64,000 nucleotides of DNA from Aurantibacillus circumpalustris (GCF_029625215.1 NZ_CP121197.1:1984001-2048000); one strand, 5' to 3'; shown: positions 48,301 to 57,817, counted from the stretch's first letter. The notes: generated by a model not told the origin, from the sequence alone. Translations and numbers: made by a program.

Positions 48301-49488
48301 ATGGATAAGGGATTGTTTCAAAAACTAGTTGATATTCGTAGACAAATTCATGCAAATCCTGAAATTGGTTATCAAGAAAATGATACTGCGAAACTTATTG
48401 CAAAAGAATTAAAAGAGTTGCAAATTCCTTTTAAAACTGGAATTGCAGGAACAGGTGTGGTAGCTACGTTAAAGAAAGGCGACGGCCCTTGCATAGCACT
48501 GCGAGCCGACATGGACGCTTTACCAATTTTAGAAGAAACAAATCTTGAATTTAAAAGCATAAAAAAGATGACTGGTGAAAATGGTTTGCAAACACCATTA
48601 ATGCATGCCTGCGGTCACGATGTTCATACAACTATGCTTCTCGGCGCAGCATCTTTACTTAAGGACGCTGATTTTAAAGGAACGGTTAAATTTATTTTTC
48701 AACCTTCAGAAGAAGGCGTGTACGATGATCCCGAAAAAAAATCTGGAGGACAGCGGGTTGTTGAGAGTGGCGAGTTGGATGATGTAAAGGCAGCATTGGG
48801 TTTGCACGTGCATCCACTTTTGCCTGTTGGAATGCTGGCTTATAAATTAGGTCAGGCTCTTGCTTGCGCAAATTTTTTTAAGATTCAAATAACAGGAAAA
48901 ATGGCACATGCCGCAGTGGCACCTCATTTAGGAGTAGATGCGATTTTGGTAGCGAGTAGTTTAATACAATCAATTTCGGCAATCGCAGCTAAGTATGTTC
49001 CTCCTCATGAACCAACCGTTATTTCGTTTACAAAAATTAATGGTGGAATTGCACCGAATGTTATTGCAGATAAAGTTGTTATTGAAGGAACTGTGCGTGC
49101 TTTAGATTTAGATACCTTTAATCAGATTCTTGAGCGCATCGAAAAAATTATTAAAGGCACAGAAATTTCTTTTGATGCTAAAATAACAATTGAGTATAAT
49201 CTTAACTATCCCAGTTTATTAAATGATAAAAATGTTCATTCAAGTATGAATGAAACATTGACGTCTATTTTTGGTAAAGAGAGAATCATGCCGATCGATG
49301 CTATTTTGGGCTCTGAAGATTTTGCGTTTTATTCCAGAAAAGTTCCTTCTATGTTTTATTTTCTTGGTGCAAAAGACACTGCCGAAAAGTGCTATTTTTT
49401 ACATGATTCAAAAGTAGTATTTAATGAGGAGTGTATTCCTTACGGTTCAAAGTTGTTGAGTGAAGGAGCTTTGACTCTTTTAAAGTAA
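48301..49488 (+). CDS. M20-family amidohydrolase (hippurate hydrolase-like)
   Basis: The start at 48301 (MDKGLFQKLVDIRRQIHANPE) or two codons earlier gives ~395 aa. Metal-binding motifs of peptidase family M20D are readable: MHACGHDVHT, QPSEEG, LHVHP and GSEDFAF, with the GLHVHPLLPVGMLA lid region. Relatives cleave N-acyl amino acids (hippurate, N-acetyl-diaminopimelate, IAA conjugates). The natural substrate is unknown. It stands alone between the Crp/Fnr and patatin genes. Confidence 0.92.
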   Translation: MDKGLFQKLVDIRRQIHANPEIGYQENDTAKLIAKELKELQIPFKTGIAGTGVVATLKKGDGPCIALRADMDALPILEETNLEFKSIKKMTGENGLQTPLMHACGHDVHTTMLLGAASLLKDADFKGTVKFIFQPSEEGVYDDPEKKSGGQRVVESGELDDVKAALGLHVHPLLPVGMLAYKLGQALACANFFKIQITGKMAHAAVAPHLGVDAILVASSLIQSISAIAAKYVPPHEPTVISFTKINGGIAPNVIADKVVIEGTVRALDLDTFNQILERIEKIIKGTEISFDAKITIEYNLNYPSLLNDKNVHSSMNETLTSIFGKERIMPIDAILGSEDFAFYSRKVPSMFYFLGAKDTAEKCYFLHDSKVVFNEECIPYGSKLLSEGALTLLK

Positions 49489-49546
49489 ATGTTCTGTTAC
49501 TCGTTTTTGCTATTAAAAATTACTATCTTGAAGTTGTAAAGACTAT

Positions 49547-51313
49547 ATGGAGATTAAAGCACCAAAATCTGTTAAACCAAAAGTCAAGCGAAGAGCACAT
49601 CTTCCTAAACAACCATTTCAAAATATTGCAGTCTCATTGTCTGGTGGAGGCTTTCGCGCTACTAGCATCCACCTTGGTTTAATATCATACCTTTCATTAA
49701 AAAAAATTGAAGGTGTTAGTCTTTTAGAAAGAGTACGCATTTTATCTAGTGTATCAGGTGGTACCTTTTTAGGAGTAAAGTATGCTGCAACTATAAAAAA
49801 AGGTGGAAGTTTTGAAGATTGCTATAAAAATATAGTAGATTTTATGACCAAGAAAGACTTGGTTGAAGAGGCTTTGGAATATCTTGCAGAAGATGCCAAT
49901 TGGCATACGGGACGGCAACGTAGTCTTATTAATTCTTTTGCTGCTATGTATCACCGCGATTTTGAATCTGCTACTTTCGATTTATTTTGGGGAGAAAAAC
50001 AAATCCATTTAAAAGAAATAAATTTTAATGCAACGGAGTTTCATTTTGCGCTTCCGTTTCATTTTCAAAAAACCGAACTTCATTCTATCAACACAAGTAT
50101 TGTCGAGTATATCGGCAATAAAAAAATTCAAATTTCTTCCGATGTTGCTCGAGAAATAAGACTGGCCGATATTATTGCAGCTTCATCCTGTGTACCGTTT
50201 GGATTTGAGCCAATTAATTTTCCAGATGATTTTACTTACCCGGGGTCAAAAAAATTAAACGATAAATCACTATTGCCTCAGATGACTTATGATGGTGAAA
50301 AAATTGTTTATCCGGTAGGATTAATGGATGGGGGCGTAGATGATAACCAGGGCGTTGATGCCGTGATCACTTCCGAAGAGCGGATGAAGAATTATCCTGA
50401 ACATTTGCACGAGTTTCGATCAAGAGATAAAAAAGCCGTCGATCTTTATATTATTTCTGATGGAACAAATCCTAGTATGGAAAGCTACGTAAGAAGTAAT
50501 CGGGATAAAGTCCCATTTATTGATGGCTGGAGTTTTAAGTTGATGCAGTACATAGGAATAAGCGGTTTTATTCTTGGTTGGGTTCTGATTGCCATAGCAT
50601 CTTTTTTAGACAATAAATTTGCGATCATGTCTCTTTCAATGATAGGAACTTTGGGTATTCTGGTAGCATTTGTGTTTCTTGTTTTGTCAAGAGGTTTTGT
50701 AGGTTTGGCTAAGCGGTTTGGAATCCCTTATTTTTTTATTAAACGCATGCGCCATGTGGATAAAATGAAGTTTGGAACATTAAACAACTTACTTGTCAAT
50801 CGCAGAAATTCTGTAGTGAAAATGGTGACAAAGGTATTTATCAAACAAATGCGTTGGTTCGGTTTTGAACGCGTTTATAGTGATACCGGCTGGAAACCAC
50901 GATTAATAATGAATGCCGTGTTTGAACTCACTAAGGAAGAGGTAGCAAAGCGGAAAAAGAAATATCCGTATTTCAGTCCTGAAATTGTTGAACCAGGAGA
51001 AAAAATAATGGAAGTTTCAGCGCGGGCATTAACAAAAGGCACCACGCTTTGGTTTACTCAAGAGGAATTAAAAGGTAAATACAGTATGGCTGATTCTATT
51101 ATAGCTTGTGGACAATTCACCATCTGTTTTAATTTACTTGAATACTTTGAAAAATTTATTTTAAATCCCAAGTATAAAAAAGATTACGAGAAATATAGTC
51201 CAGAAACCAAAGAGATGTTGGAAGAATTACAAAAAAGCTTATTAGTAGATTGGATAAAATTCAAAGAAAATCCTTTTTGGATGGTGGAAGAATTCAGGCA
51301 AAAACTTTGGTAA
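49547..51313 (+). CDS. Patatin-like phospholipase with internal membrane hairpin
   Basis: This 588-aa protein carries the patatin signature: oxyanion loop SLSGGGFRAT, nucleophile elbow SSVSGGTF (G-x-S-x-G-like) and the catalytic Asp in MDGGVDDNQG. It would hydrolyse acyl ester bonds of lipids. Two membrane helices (~335-375) interrupt the chain after the catalytic part and are followed by a ~210-residue C-terminal domain I do not recognise. The membrane hairpin suggests tight membrane attachment. Confidence 0.88.
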   Translation: MEIKAPKSVKPKVKRRAHLPKQPFQNIAVSLSGGGFRATSIHLGLISYLSLKKIEGVSLLERVRILSSVSGGTFLGVKYAATIKKGGSFEDCYKNIVDFMTKKDLVEEALEYLAEDANWHTGRQRSLINSFAAMYHRDFESATFDLFWGEKQIHLKEINFNATEFHFALPFHFQKTELHSINTSIVEYIGNKKIQISSDVAREIRLADIIAASSCVPFGFEPINFPDDFTYPGSKKLNDKSLLPQMTYDGEKIVYPVGLMDGGVDDNQGVDAVITSEERMKNYPEHLHEFRSRDKKAVDLYIISDGTNPSMESYVRSNRDKVPFIDGWSFKLMQYIGISGFILGWVLIAIASFLDNKFAIMSLSMIGTLGILVAFVFLVLSRGFVGLAKRFGIPYFFIKRMRHVDKMKFGTLNNLLVNRRNSVVKMVTKVFIKQMRWFGFERVYSDTGWKPRLIMNAVFELTKEEVAKRKKKYPYFSPEIVEPGEKIMEVSARALTKGTTLWFTQEELKGKYSMADSIIACGQFTICFNLLEYFEKFILNPKYKKDYEKYSPETKEMLEELQKSLLVDWIKFKENPFWMVEEFRQKLW

Positions 51314-51374
51314 AATTAACTGCGTAAAGTTTTTAGGAATTCAGAAACGAACAATTTAAATCTTACATTTGAAA

Positions 51375-52166
51375 ATGCAAAGTACTTCTTTAAGAACTGT
51401 TAATGTTACCCGTTATATTCAACCTCTTCGTGAGGGAGGATCTTTGCCTGCATTAGCGGAAGCCGACGATGATTTTAAATATGTTCTAAAATTTAAAGGA
51501 AATGGTCACGGTATAAAATCTTTAATTGCTGAATTAATAGGCGGTGAAATTGCGCGCGCATTGGGCTTAAAATTACCAGAACTTGTTTTCGCAAATCTTG
51601 ATGAAGCGTTTGGTAGGACTGAAGCAGATGAAGAAATTCAAGATCTATTAAAAGCGAGTCAAGGATTAAATCTTGGATTGCATTTTTTATCAGGTGCAAT
51701 TAATTTCGATCCGGTTGTAACTAAAGTCGATTCTAAATTGGCTTCGCAAATTGTTTGGTTAGATGCTTTTATAACGAATATTGATCGCTCTGCTAAAAAT
51801 ACCAATATGCTTATTTGGAACAAGGAGTTGTGGTTGATTGATCATGGTTCTTGTCTTAATTTCCAATATACTTGGACAGACTGGGAAGCCAAAGCCAAGA
51901 GTCCTTTTGCGTATATTAAAGAACATGTCTTGTTAAACAAAGCAAATCAATTGAAAGATGTAGACTCTGAGTTTAGTAAATTATTAACGGATGAAAAATT
52001 AAAATCAATTGTGGAACTCATTCCTGATGAATGGTTAATGTGGGAAGACTCTGAGGAAACACGAGAGCAAAGACGAGAGATCTATTTTAAATTTTTATCT
52101 ATTCGGAACAAGCACTCCGAATTATTTTTAAACGAAGCAGAAAATGCAAGAAAAACACTTATATGA
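51375..52166 (+). CDS. HipA-like kinase (HipA_2 family)
   Basis: The ATG at 51375 is chosen; the frame extends only two codons upstream to a TTG. This 263-aa protein shows a HipA-type kinase core: the ATP-contacting Lys in KYVLKFKGNG, the catalytic loop DAFITNIDRSAKNTNM and the metal-binding Asp in LIDHGSC. It lacks the N-terminal domain of classical HipA. Together with the overlapping DUF3037 gene (23-bp overlap) it forms a recurrent pair of unknown function, possibly a signalling or toxin-antitoxin-like unit. Confidence 0.85.
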   Translation: MQSTSLRTVNVTRYIQPLREGGSLPALAEADDDFKYVLKFKGNGHGIKSLIAELIGGEIARALGLKLPELVFANLDEAFGRTEADEEIQDLLKASQGLNLGLHFLSGAINFDPVVTKVDSKLASQIVWLDAFITNIDRSAKNTNMLIWNKELWLIDHGSCLNFQYTWTDWEAKAKSPFAYIKEHVLLNKANQLKDVDSEFSKLLTDEKLKSIVELIPDEWLMWEDSEETREQRREIYFKFLSIRNKHSELFLNEAENARKTLI

Positions 52167-52527
52167 GTACTCAGTTATTCGTGTTTTACCTGCAGTAGAA
52201 CGCGAAGAATTTGTGAACGTAGGAATAATTTTGTTTAGTAAAAAAGCAAAATTTATTAAAGTATATTTCGCTTTAAATGAAAAGCGCTTAGCTTGTTTTT
52301 CTGGAGACTTAGATTTTGAGCAGCTAAAATCAAATTTACAATCGTTTGAAAAAATTGCCGATGGAGAAAAGAGTGGAGGCAAGATAGCAGAAATGGATTT
52401 GCCGTCTCGCTTTCGTTGGCTAACTGCCGTTAGAAGTTCAGTGATTCAGACATCACGCCCTCACCCAGGAATGTCAGTAGACCTAGAAAAAACCGCAAAA
52501 CGTTTATTTGAAGACCTTGTTTTGTAA
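52144..52527 (+). CDS. DUF3037 protein, partner of HipA-like kinase
   Basis: The 127-aa protein opens YEYSVIRVLPAVEREEFVNVGI, the typical DUF3037 start, and has RFRWLTAVRSSVIQTSRPHPG. The family function is unknown, but the gene is regularly found after HipA_2-type kinases. Here the start lies inside the kinase gene, so their translation is probably coupled. Confidence 0.88.
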   Translation: MQEKHLYEYSVIRVLPAVEREEFVNVGIILFSKKAKFIKVYFALNEKRLACFSGDLDFEQLKSNLQSFEKIADGEKSGGKIAEMDLPSRFRWLTAVRSSVIQTSRPHPGMSVDLEKTAKRLFEDLVL

Positions 52528-52625
52528 AATTTTAAATGTCGCACTTAACCCATAAACTGTCGGTATCGGGAACTGTAAATTAATTTTTTGACTTTAACTT
52601 TGTATAAATTATTAAATCTTATACT

Positions 52626-53054
52626 ATGAAAAATACAAAAACACCAACTGTGATTACAGTAGAAACTACAGTAAATGTTCCAATTGAAAAAGCATGGAAA
52701 TATTGGACGGAACCAAAACATATTATGAATTGGAACAATGCTTCACCAGATTGGCATACACCAAAGTCTGAAAATGATTTAAAAGTAGGCGGGAAGTTCA
52801 GCAGCACCATGGCTGCAAAAGATGGCAGTATGAGTTTTGATTTTGGAGGAATTTATACCTCAATAGTTCCAAATGAAAAGATAGAATACACGCTTGGAGA
52901 TGACAGAAAAGTAAAAATACATTTTAGTCAAACTGAAAAAGGTGTTAAGATCGTTGAGAGCTTTGATGCGGAGAGTGAAAATCCCGTAGATATGCAACAA
53001 GGAGGTTGGCAAGCGATTCTAGATAACTTTAAAAAGTACTCTGAAGCGAATTAG
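52626..53054 (+). CDS. SRPBCC (AHSA1/START-like) family protein
   Basis: The 142-aa protein has the AHSA1-type SRPBCC pattern: VETTVNVPIEKAWKYWTEP, MNWNNASPDWH, GGIYTSIVPNEKIEYT and a final WQAILDNFKKY. Such proteins form a hydrophobic cavity for lipids or other small ligands. No specific ligand can be named. It is a single gene. Confidence 0.9.
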   Translation: MKNTKTPTVITVETTVNVPIEKAWKYWTEPKHIMNWNNASPDWHTPKSENDLKVGGKFSSTMAAKDGSMSFDFGGIYTSIVPNEKIEYTLGDDRKVKIHFSQTEKGVKIVESFDAESENPVDMQQGGWQAILDNFKKYSEAN

Positions 53055-53098
53055 TTAAGCGCTGTTGTAGAATTTATTTTTGTAACCATTGAACTAAT

Positions 53099-55552
53099 TT
53101 GTATTATGGGTGTATAACTTATGCATCTTTAATACAACATCTTTTGAAGCCCATATTAATTTGCTTTTTTACCCTTGTACTAGTAAGCTCTGAGGCACAG
53201 GTTTTAATTAAAGGAAGCGTTATCGATTCTTTAAGTAATCCAGTTTCGTTTTGCGCAGTGGGTCTGCTGGCAAAAGCCGACAGCTCTATATATAAGGGTA
53301 ATCTCACAGATGTAATAGGATCGTTTGTTTTTGAAAAGATTCCAAAAGGAATCTACCTCATAAAAATTGACCATGTAGGTTTTGCTCCAACCTGGTCTGA
53401 TCCTATAGAAGTTGATTCTATAAATAATGTCGCCTTAAATCCAGTTCAACTCAAAAGCAGCGGAATTGATCTAAAGGAGGTTGGCATTGTGACTATCAAA
53501 GATCCCCTTGAATTTAAAAATGGAAATATTACTGTAAACATTGAAGGAAGTCCGCTTGCCATTGGTAATTCTGTTTATGATTTATTATCTCGCTTGCCAG
53601 GTGTTTCTGTTGAGAACGATGTAATTTCCATACAAGGAAAAGCAGGTGCGAAGTTGTACATGGACGATAGACCACAGCAATTAAGCGGAGCGCAACTCAT
53701 TAATTTATTAAAAAGCATGAATGCTTCCTCTGTTGAAAAAATAGAGGTGATTAATAACCCTCCTGCTAAATACGACGCTTCTGGAAATGCAGGTATCATC
53801 AACATCCGAACAAAAAAAATCAAGTTAGTTGGGTTTAGTGGCAGTTTTAATGCGACTTATTCCCAAGGGTTTTACGAAAAAACCAACGGAGCACTTTCTC
53901 TTAATTATAAGGGCAGACGTTTTAATTTTTTTAGTAACATTAGTGGGAATCAAGGAGTAACACATCAGTTAAACAGGTTTGATAAATCTGTCACATACAA
54001 TTCAGAAACCACGCAGATTAACCAACTCATTATTGATAATTACGATAACCGCACTTTAACTTTTGACTTTGGGGCGGACTGGTATTTAAATAAAAAAAAC
54101 ATTATCGGCTGTAAACTTTCATTCATGCCGGGTTACGGAAACAATGATGTAAGCGGTACCACTAATTTTAGCAATAATACAGAAGGGTATGATCGTTTGA
54201 TTTTAAAAAAAACACTGCCGAATTATTGGTACTATTCCAACTACAACATAAACGCAGAACATTTATTTGACACAGTCGGAACGAAACTTATTTTTTCAAC
54301 GGATTATTACGGACCATATGTAGATGTATATGAAGGAAATTTTCAAAATAGATTTTTAGACAGTTTAGATCAGCCAAGTTTACCCGCGAAAGATTTTACA
54401 AGTAACAACACAATTAATTTTAATTACTTAACTTCTAAGTTAGATTTTGAAAAAAAGTTAACCAAAACAATTGATTTAGAAACCGGCGTGAAGGGCAGTT
54501 TTCAGGATGTACAGAGCGATTATATTTTTCAAAATAAAAACAATTTAACAAATGAATTTGTAACGGACAGTACGTATACAAACAAGTTCAGATACCTCGA
54601 AAAAATTGGCGCTGGGTATTTTAATTTAAGTAAAGCTTTTAAAAAAATTAATTTGCAGTTAGGTCTACGCGCTGAAAACACGCAAATTGAAACACAAAGC
54701 ATAGAGACAAGTTTAAGTTACCACAGAAATTATTTCAATCTGTTTCCTGTCTTAAGTATTGATTATAACAGATCAAAAAATCACACCTTTTCATTGGCAT
54801 ACAATAAAAGAATTGATAGACCGAACTATAATAATTTTAATCCTTACAAATCATTTGTAAATATTTTAACGTCAAGCACGGGCAATCCATTTATTAATCC
54901 ATCCTACAGCCATAATATCAATTTTAATTATGTTTATAAGAGCACCGTATATAATTCACTTAGTCTCACACACATTCAATCAAACATTGTGGGTTATCCC
55001 ATGCAAAATGATTCTACCAAAGAAACAACTTGGATAACCGCTAACTTAAATGGTTTTGATATTCTTAGGTACTCGTTTTTTGTAAGAAAAAATGTAACGA
55101 AACGGTGGACAGTAAGTTTTAATTTCGGCACCTATTACATAAGTTATACCGGTAAAATAAATGGACAGAATTACTCCACCTCTGCAATCCCTCATTACGA
55201 ATGGTTAAATAACACGTTTCTTTTGCCGAAAAATACAAAGTTTGAACTCACTGCGTATTATTGGAGCGCTTGGTTAGGAATAGGAAACAAATACAAAGGA
55301 CGCGGGGCGGCCAGTGCCGCTTTAAAAAAATCGTTTTTAGAAAATAAATTAAATATTTCAATTGGAATTAACGATATCTTTTTCACTGAAGTATTTCTAA
55401 GTACTGCAGATTTTCAAAATCAAAAATGGGAGAGTTTTGATTCGAGTGATACGCGACGTCTAAACATAAGCATCTCGTTTAATTTCGGAAAAATTAAGGT
55501 GGAACAACGTGATGTTAAAGCTGAAAATGAAGGGAAAGTGTTGGGGAAATAG
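53099..55552 (+). CDS. Outer membrane beta-barrel protein with carboxypeptidase-like domain
   Basis: No ATG serves the start: the frame opens with a TTG at 53099, and another TTG at 53147 would place the signal peptide (KPILICFFTLVLVSSEAQ) at the very N terminus. Residues ~35-115 are a carboxypeptidase-regulatory-like beta domain, ~125-240 a plug-like domain (PGVSVENDVISIQGK, IEVINNPPAKYDASGNAGIINI), and the rest a TonB-receptor-type barrel of the OMP_b-brl_3 type. It probably imports or exports an unknown substrate across the outer membrane. Confidence 0.85.
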   Translation: MYYGCITYASLIQHLLKPILICFFTLVLVSSEAQVLIKGSVIDSLSNPVSFCAVGLLAKADSSIYKGNLTDVIGSFVFEKIPKGIYLIKIDHVGFAPTWSDPIEVDSINNVALNPVQLKSSGIDLKEVGIVTIKDPLEFKNGNITVNIEGSPLAIGNSVYDLLSRLPGVSVENDVISIQGKAGAKLYMDDRPQQLSGAQLINLLKSMNASSVEKIEVINNPPAKYDASGNAGIINIRTKKIKLVGFSGSFNATYSQGFYEKTNGALSLNYKGRRFNFFSNISGNQGVTHQLNRFDKSVTYNSETTQINQLIIDNYDNRTLTFDFGADWYLNKKNIIGCKLSFMPGYGNNDVSGTTNFSNNTEGYDRLILKKTLPNYWYYSNYNINAEHLFDTVGTKLIFSTDYYGPYVDVYEGNFQNRFLDSLDQPSLPAKDFTSNNTINFNYLTSKLDFEKKLTKTIDLETGVKGSFQDVQSDYIFQNKNNLTNEFVTDSTYTNKFRYLEKIGAGYFNLSKAFKKINLQLGLRAENTQIETQSIETSLSYHRNYFNLFPVLSIDYNRSKNHTFSLAYNKRIDRPNYNNFNPYKSFVNILTSSTGNPFINPSYSHNINFNYVYKSTVYNSLSLTHIQSNIVGYPMQNDSTKETTWITANLNGFDILRYSFFVRKNVTKRWTVSFNFGTYYISYTGKINGQNYSTSAIPHYEWLNNTFLLPKNTKFELTAYYWSAWLGIGNKYKGRGAASAALKKSFLENKLNISIGINDIFFTEVFLSTADFQNQKWESFDSSDTRRLNISISFNFGKIKVEQRDVKAENEGKVLGK

Positions 55553-55631
55553 AAGTTTACGAAGGCGCTTAGGAAAAACAAAAAGTTTGGATTATTAACA
55601 TGATCCCTAGTACCTCCCTGAGTCACAATAC

Positions 55632-55666
55632 AAAACAACGCTCGTGAAAAACGAGCCTTGTTTTTT
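55632..55666 (+). terminator. Likely terminator after the outer-membrane barrel gene
   Basis: Arms aaaacaa-cgctcgt and acgag-cc-ttgtttt fold with a few mismatches and are followed by T-rich sequence, ~80 bp after the stop. Confidence 0.6.
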
Positions 55667-55721
55667 GTTTTCCCTTTCACCCATCAAAGCTGAAAAAGCT
55701 TTATGCGCTTAGGGAAAACAA

Positions 55722-55750
55722 AAAAAGTTTGAGCAAAGCCCAAACTTTTT
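55722..55750. repeat. Inverted repeat, possible bidirectional terminator
   Basis: Ten-base arms aaaaagtttg and caaacttttt enclose agcaaagcc. The preceding aggcgcttaggaaaaacaaaa-type text also occurs ~140 bp upstream (near 55563), so the segment may be partly duplicated. Confidence 0.6.
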
Positions 55751-55758
55751 GATTTATT

Positions 55759-55783
55759 TGCGGAGACCGAGGGATTTGTAACC
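55759..55783 (-). other. tRNA 3'-end fragment, possible attachment-site remnant
   Basis: Read on the minus strand, ggttacaaatccctcggtct followed by ccgca looks like the T-arm and acceptor 3' strand of a Ser/Leu-type tRNA, with the T-loop damaged (ttacaaa for ttcgaat). No 5' half of the tRNA is present. tRNA 3' ends are common integration sites, and this one lies at the left edge of the accessory island. Confidence 0.5.
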
Positions 55784-55996
55784 TTTTGTTCTCGCCTTTT
55801 ATATCAAGCCATTCAAAGCTATGCTTTTTAATACTCACCGATTCACTCACCAATCAAACGCTTCCAAATCTTATCAAAACAAATTTAATCATATAATTGC
55901 CTTTTTCAATAAAAGCAGACTAGAAATTGGGCAGGTATTTTTAAACAAAATTCTGGCTACTAATGTTCAAAACCTCTGCCCTATTTCCCACCTTTT

Positions 55997-56197
55997 TTAA
56001 TCGTTCATAAACTGGCGTACCTGTTCACTTTTTAATCCTGTGTAATCGCAGAATTCTTCAACGCTTATAAACTGGTGTTCTTCCTTTTGTAGTTTCTCAC
56101 GAATCTTTTCTAGGTAATTTCTACTATACTTTTCTCCCTTACCTGTTATACGCATAACGTCTTTTGGGTAGATACATATCCTTTTGGTGCCGCTCAT
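55997..56197 (-). CDS. Small DNA-binding-like protein of mobile-element type
   Basis: The 66-aa protein (MSGTKRICIYPKDVMRITG, then EKYSRNYLEKIREKLQ, then SVEEFCDYTGLKSEQV) resembles a small family often seen near Bacteroidota mobile regions. Two predicted helix-turn-helix-like halves suggest DNA binding, perhaps an excisionase-like role. The function is inferred from size and context only. Confidence 0.65.
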   Translation of the reverse strand: MSGTKRICIYPKDVMRITGKGEKYSRNYLEKIREKLQKEEHQFISVEEFCDYTGLKSEQVRQFMND

Positions 56198-56325
56198 ACT
56201 TTATCCATGCTTTATCTATACTTATGACTGCCTTTTGGCACGTTCAAGATATTTTATTCCTTTTAAATATAAAACAGCTAAAACAATCTAAAGCTCACTA
56301 ATGGCTATGAAAACTGCCAGCATAC

Positions 56326-56356
56326 TTGCTTTCGGAGAGTTGGTAGAATAATTTTG
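56326..56356 (+). promoter_or_regulatory. Promoter of the five-gene cassette
   Basis: TTG at 56326-56328 and TAATTTTG at 56349-56356 are 20 nt apart, matching the Bacteroidota consensus. It lies ~105 bp before the first gene of the cassette. Confidence 0.6.
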
Positions 56357-56460
56357 TTTCGTCAAGCAGATTTATTCGCGATACAATTTTGTTTGATGTG
56401 TTGCAACACTTTTCCCAATTCAATCATTTATTAATCATTTAAAAATTCCATAATAAATAT

Positions 56461-57210
56461 ATGGCAAGACAAAAAGGTATAATCAAATTAAAAGGTACTA
56501 TCGGAGATATTACTTTTTACAAAACACAGGACGGCAATCTAGCTCGTGAAAAAGGCGGCATAGATGCTGACAGAATAAAAAATGACCCGGCATTCGTCCG
56601 AACTAGGGAAAATGGAGCTGAGTTTGGATCATCAGCTAACGCAGGTAAAGTACTGCGTGATGCTTTGCGACCAATGCTTATGAGCGCTGCCGATAACCGT
56701 TTAGTGTCAAGGTTAACAAAGATAATGACGCAGATAAAAAACCTCGATTCAACTTCGGTTAGAGGAGCAAGAACTGTTGGTACTGCTTTGGCAAATCCAG
56801 CAGCGATGGCACTTTTAAAAGGCTTCAATTTTAACAACCGTGCCATTTTAGGCGCAGTTCTATTTAAGCCATATTCTGTTGATGTTGTAAGTGGTAAATT
56901 TTCAATTCCAAATCTTGTACCAGCAAATGACATTGCGTTTCCTTCAGGAGCAACGCATATGACGTTAAAAGGTGCATGGGCTCAAATTGATTTTGCTACA
57001 GGAATCAGCACGGTTGAGCTTACGAATGCCGTGAACATTCCTATCGACGCCACTGTGAATCAAGTCTCGCTCAATCCACAAAACGTGCCAGGTGGAGCAG
57101 GAACCAATCTGTTTTTATTACAGATCGAATTCTTTCAAGAGATGAATGGCGCGCAGTACACCCTTAAAAATGGATCGTACAACGCTTTAGCAGTTGTTGA
57201 GGTTAGCTAG
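56461..57210 (+). CDS. Conserved Bacteroidota protein of unknown function, cassette gene 1
   Basis: The 249-aa protein starts MARQKGIIKLKGTIGDITFY and continues KTQDGNLAREKGGIDADRI, a pattern I associate with a Bacteroidota family of unknown function. There is no signal peptide or membrane segment. An N-terminal basic part is followed by a helical middle (~60-120) and a beta-rich C-terminal half with Ig-like spacing, which could be a phage-structural type of fold, though this is a guess. Its stop codon is directly followed by the next start. Confidence 0.75.
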   Translation: MARQKGIIKLKGTIGDITFYKTQDGNLAREKGGIDADRIKNDPAFVRTRENGAEFGSSANAGKVLRDALRPMLMSAADNRLVSRLTKIMTQIKNLDSTSVRGARTVGTALANPAAMALLKGFNFNNRAILGAVLFKPYSVDVVSGKFSIPNLVPANDIAFPSGATHMTLKGAWAQIDFATGISTVELTNAVNIPIDATVNQVSLNPQNVPGGAGTNLFLLQIEFFQEMNGAQYTLKNGSYNALAVVEVS

Positions 57211-57606
57211 ATGGAACTAGAATTATTACGAGAATATTTTCCGCAGGGTACAAATGGAGAAATACTTCACAATGGAGAATCAATTTGTTTTACAATTGAA
57301 TTACCATGGAAGAATAATGAGAAAAAAATATCCTGTATCCCTGAAGGAAAATATTCTGTAATGATTCTTTGCAACAAAGAGTTCGGTTGGCATTTATTAA
57401 TCACAGGAGTGTTGGACAGAGAAGGAATCTTGATACACCCTGCAAATGATGCCTTAAAAGAATTAAAAGGTTGCATTGCTCCAGTGACAAAGTTAACTAG
57501 CGCCGGTTGCGGATCAAGTTCTAAAAAAGCCTTAACGAAGCTTATCGAAAAAGTAAACGAAGGTTTGGAAAATGGATCTGTTTATTTAATTATTAAAAAG
57601 AAATAA
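57211..57606 (+). CDS. DUF5675 protein, YkuD-like, cassette gene 2
   Basis: The 131-aa protein belongs to DUF5675 (IPEGKYSVMILCNKEFGWH, then GILIHPANDALKELKGCIAP). The segment with His (ILIHPAN) followed 12 residues later by GCI resembles the His and Cys of L,D-transpeptidases (YkuD). It may therefore act on peptidoglycan, as phage lysis proteins do. It has no signal peptide, so export would need a partner such as the neighbouring holin-like proteins. The start abuts the previous stop. Confidence 0.8.
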   Translation: MELELLREYFPQGTNGEILHNGESICFTIELPWKNNEKKISCIPEGKYSVMILCNKEFGWHLLITGVLDREGILIHPANDALKELKGCIAPVTKLTSAGCGSSSKKALTKLIEKVNEGLENGSVYLIIKKK

Positions 57607-57607
57607 A

Positions 57608-57817
57608 ATGAATTTACTTCAAAGAGCACAATCACCGACTCCAAAATTCTTTCGCATCATGCGTGCGGTTGGATTAAGTCTCGCGGCTGTTGGAGGTGCA
57701 ATCGTTTCAGCGCCAGTTTCGTTTCCAGTTGCCGTCATAACGATTGGCGGTTACTTGGTAGTTGCTGGAAGTGTTGCGACCGCGGTAAGTCAATTCGCAG
57801 TTAAAAGCGACCAGTAA
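57608..57817 (+). CDS. Small two-helix membrane protein (holin-like), cassette gene 3
   Basis: The 69-aa protein has a short basic N terminus and two Ala/Val/Gly-rich membrane helices (about residues 20-40 and 42-62). Its size, helices and place one base after a putative peptidoglycan-acting gene recall phage holins. I do not recognise the family, so the role is inferred. Confidence 0.7.
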   Translation: MNLLQRAQSPTPKFFRIMRAVGLSLAAVGGAIVSAPVSFPVAVITIGGYLVVAGSVATAVSQFAVKSDQ

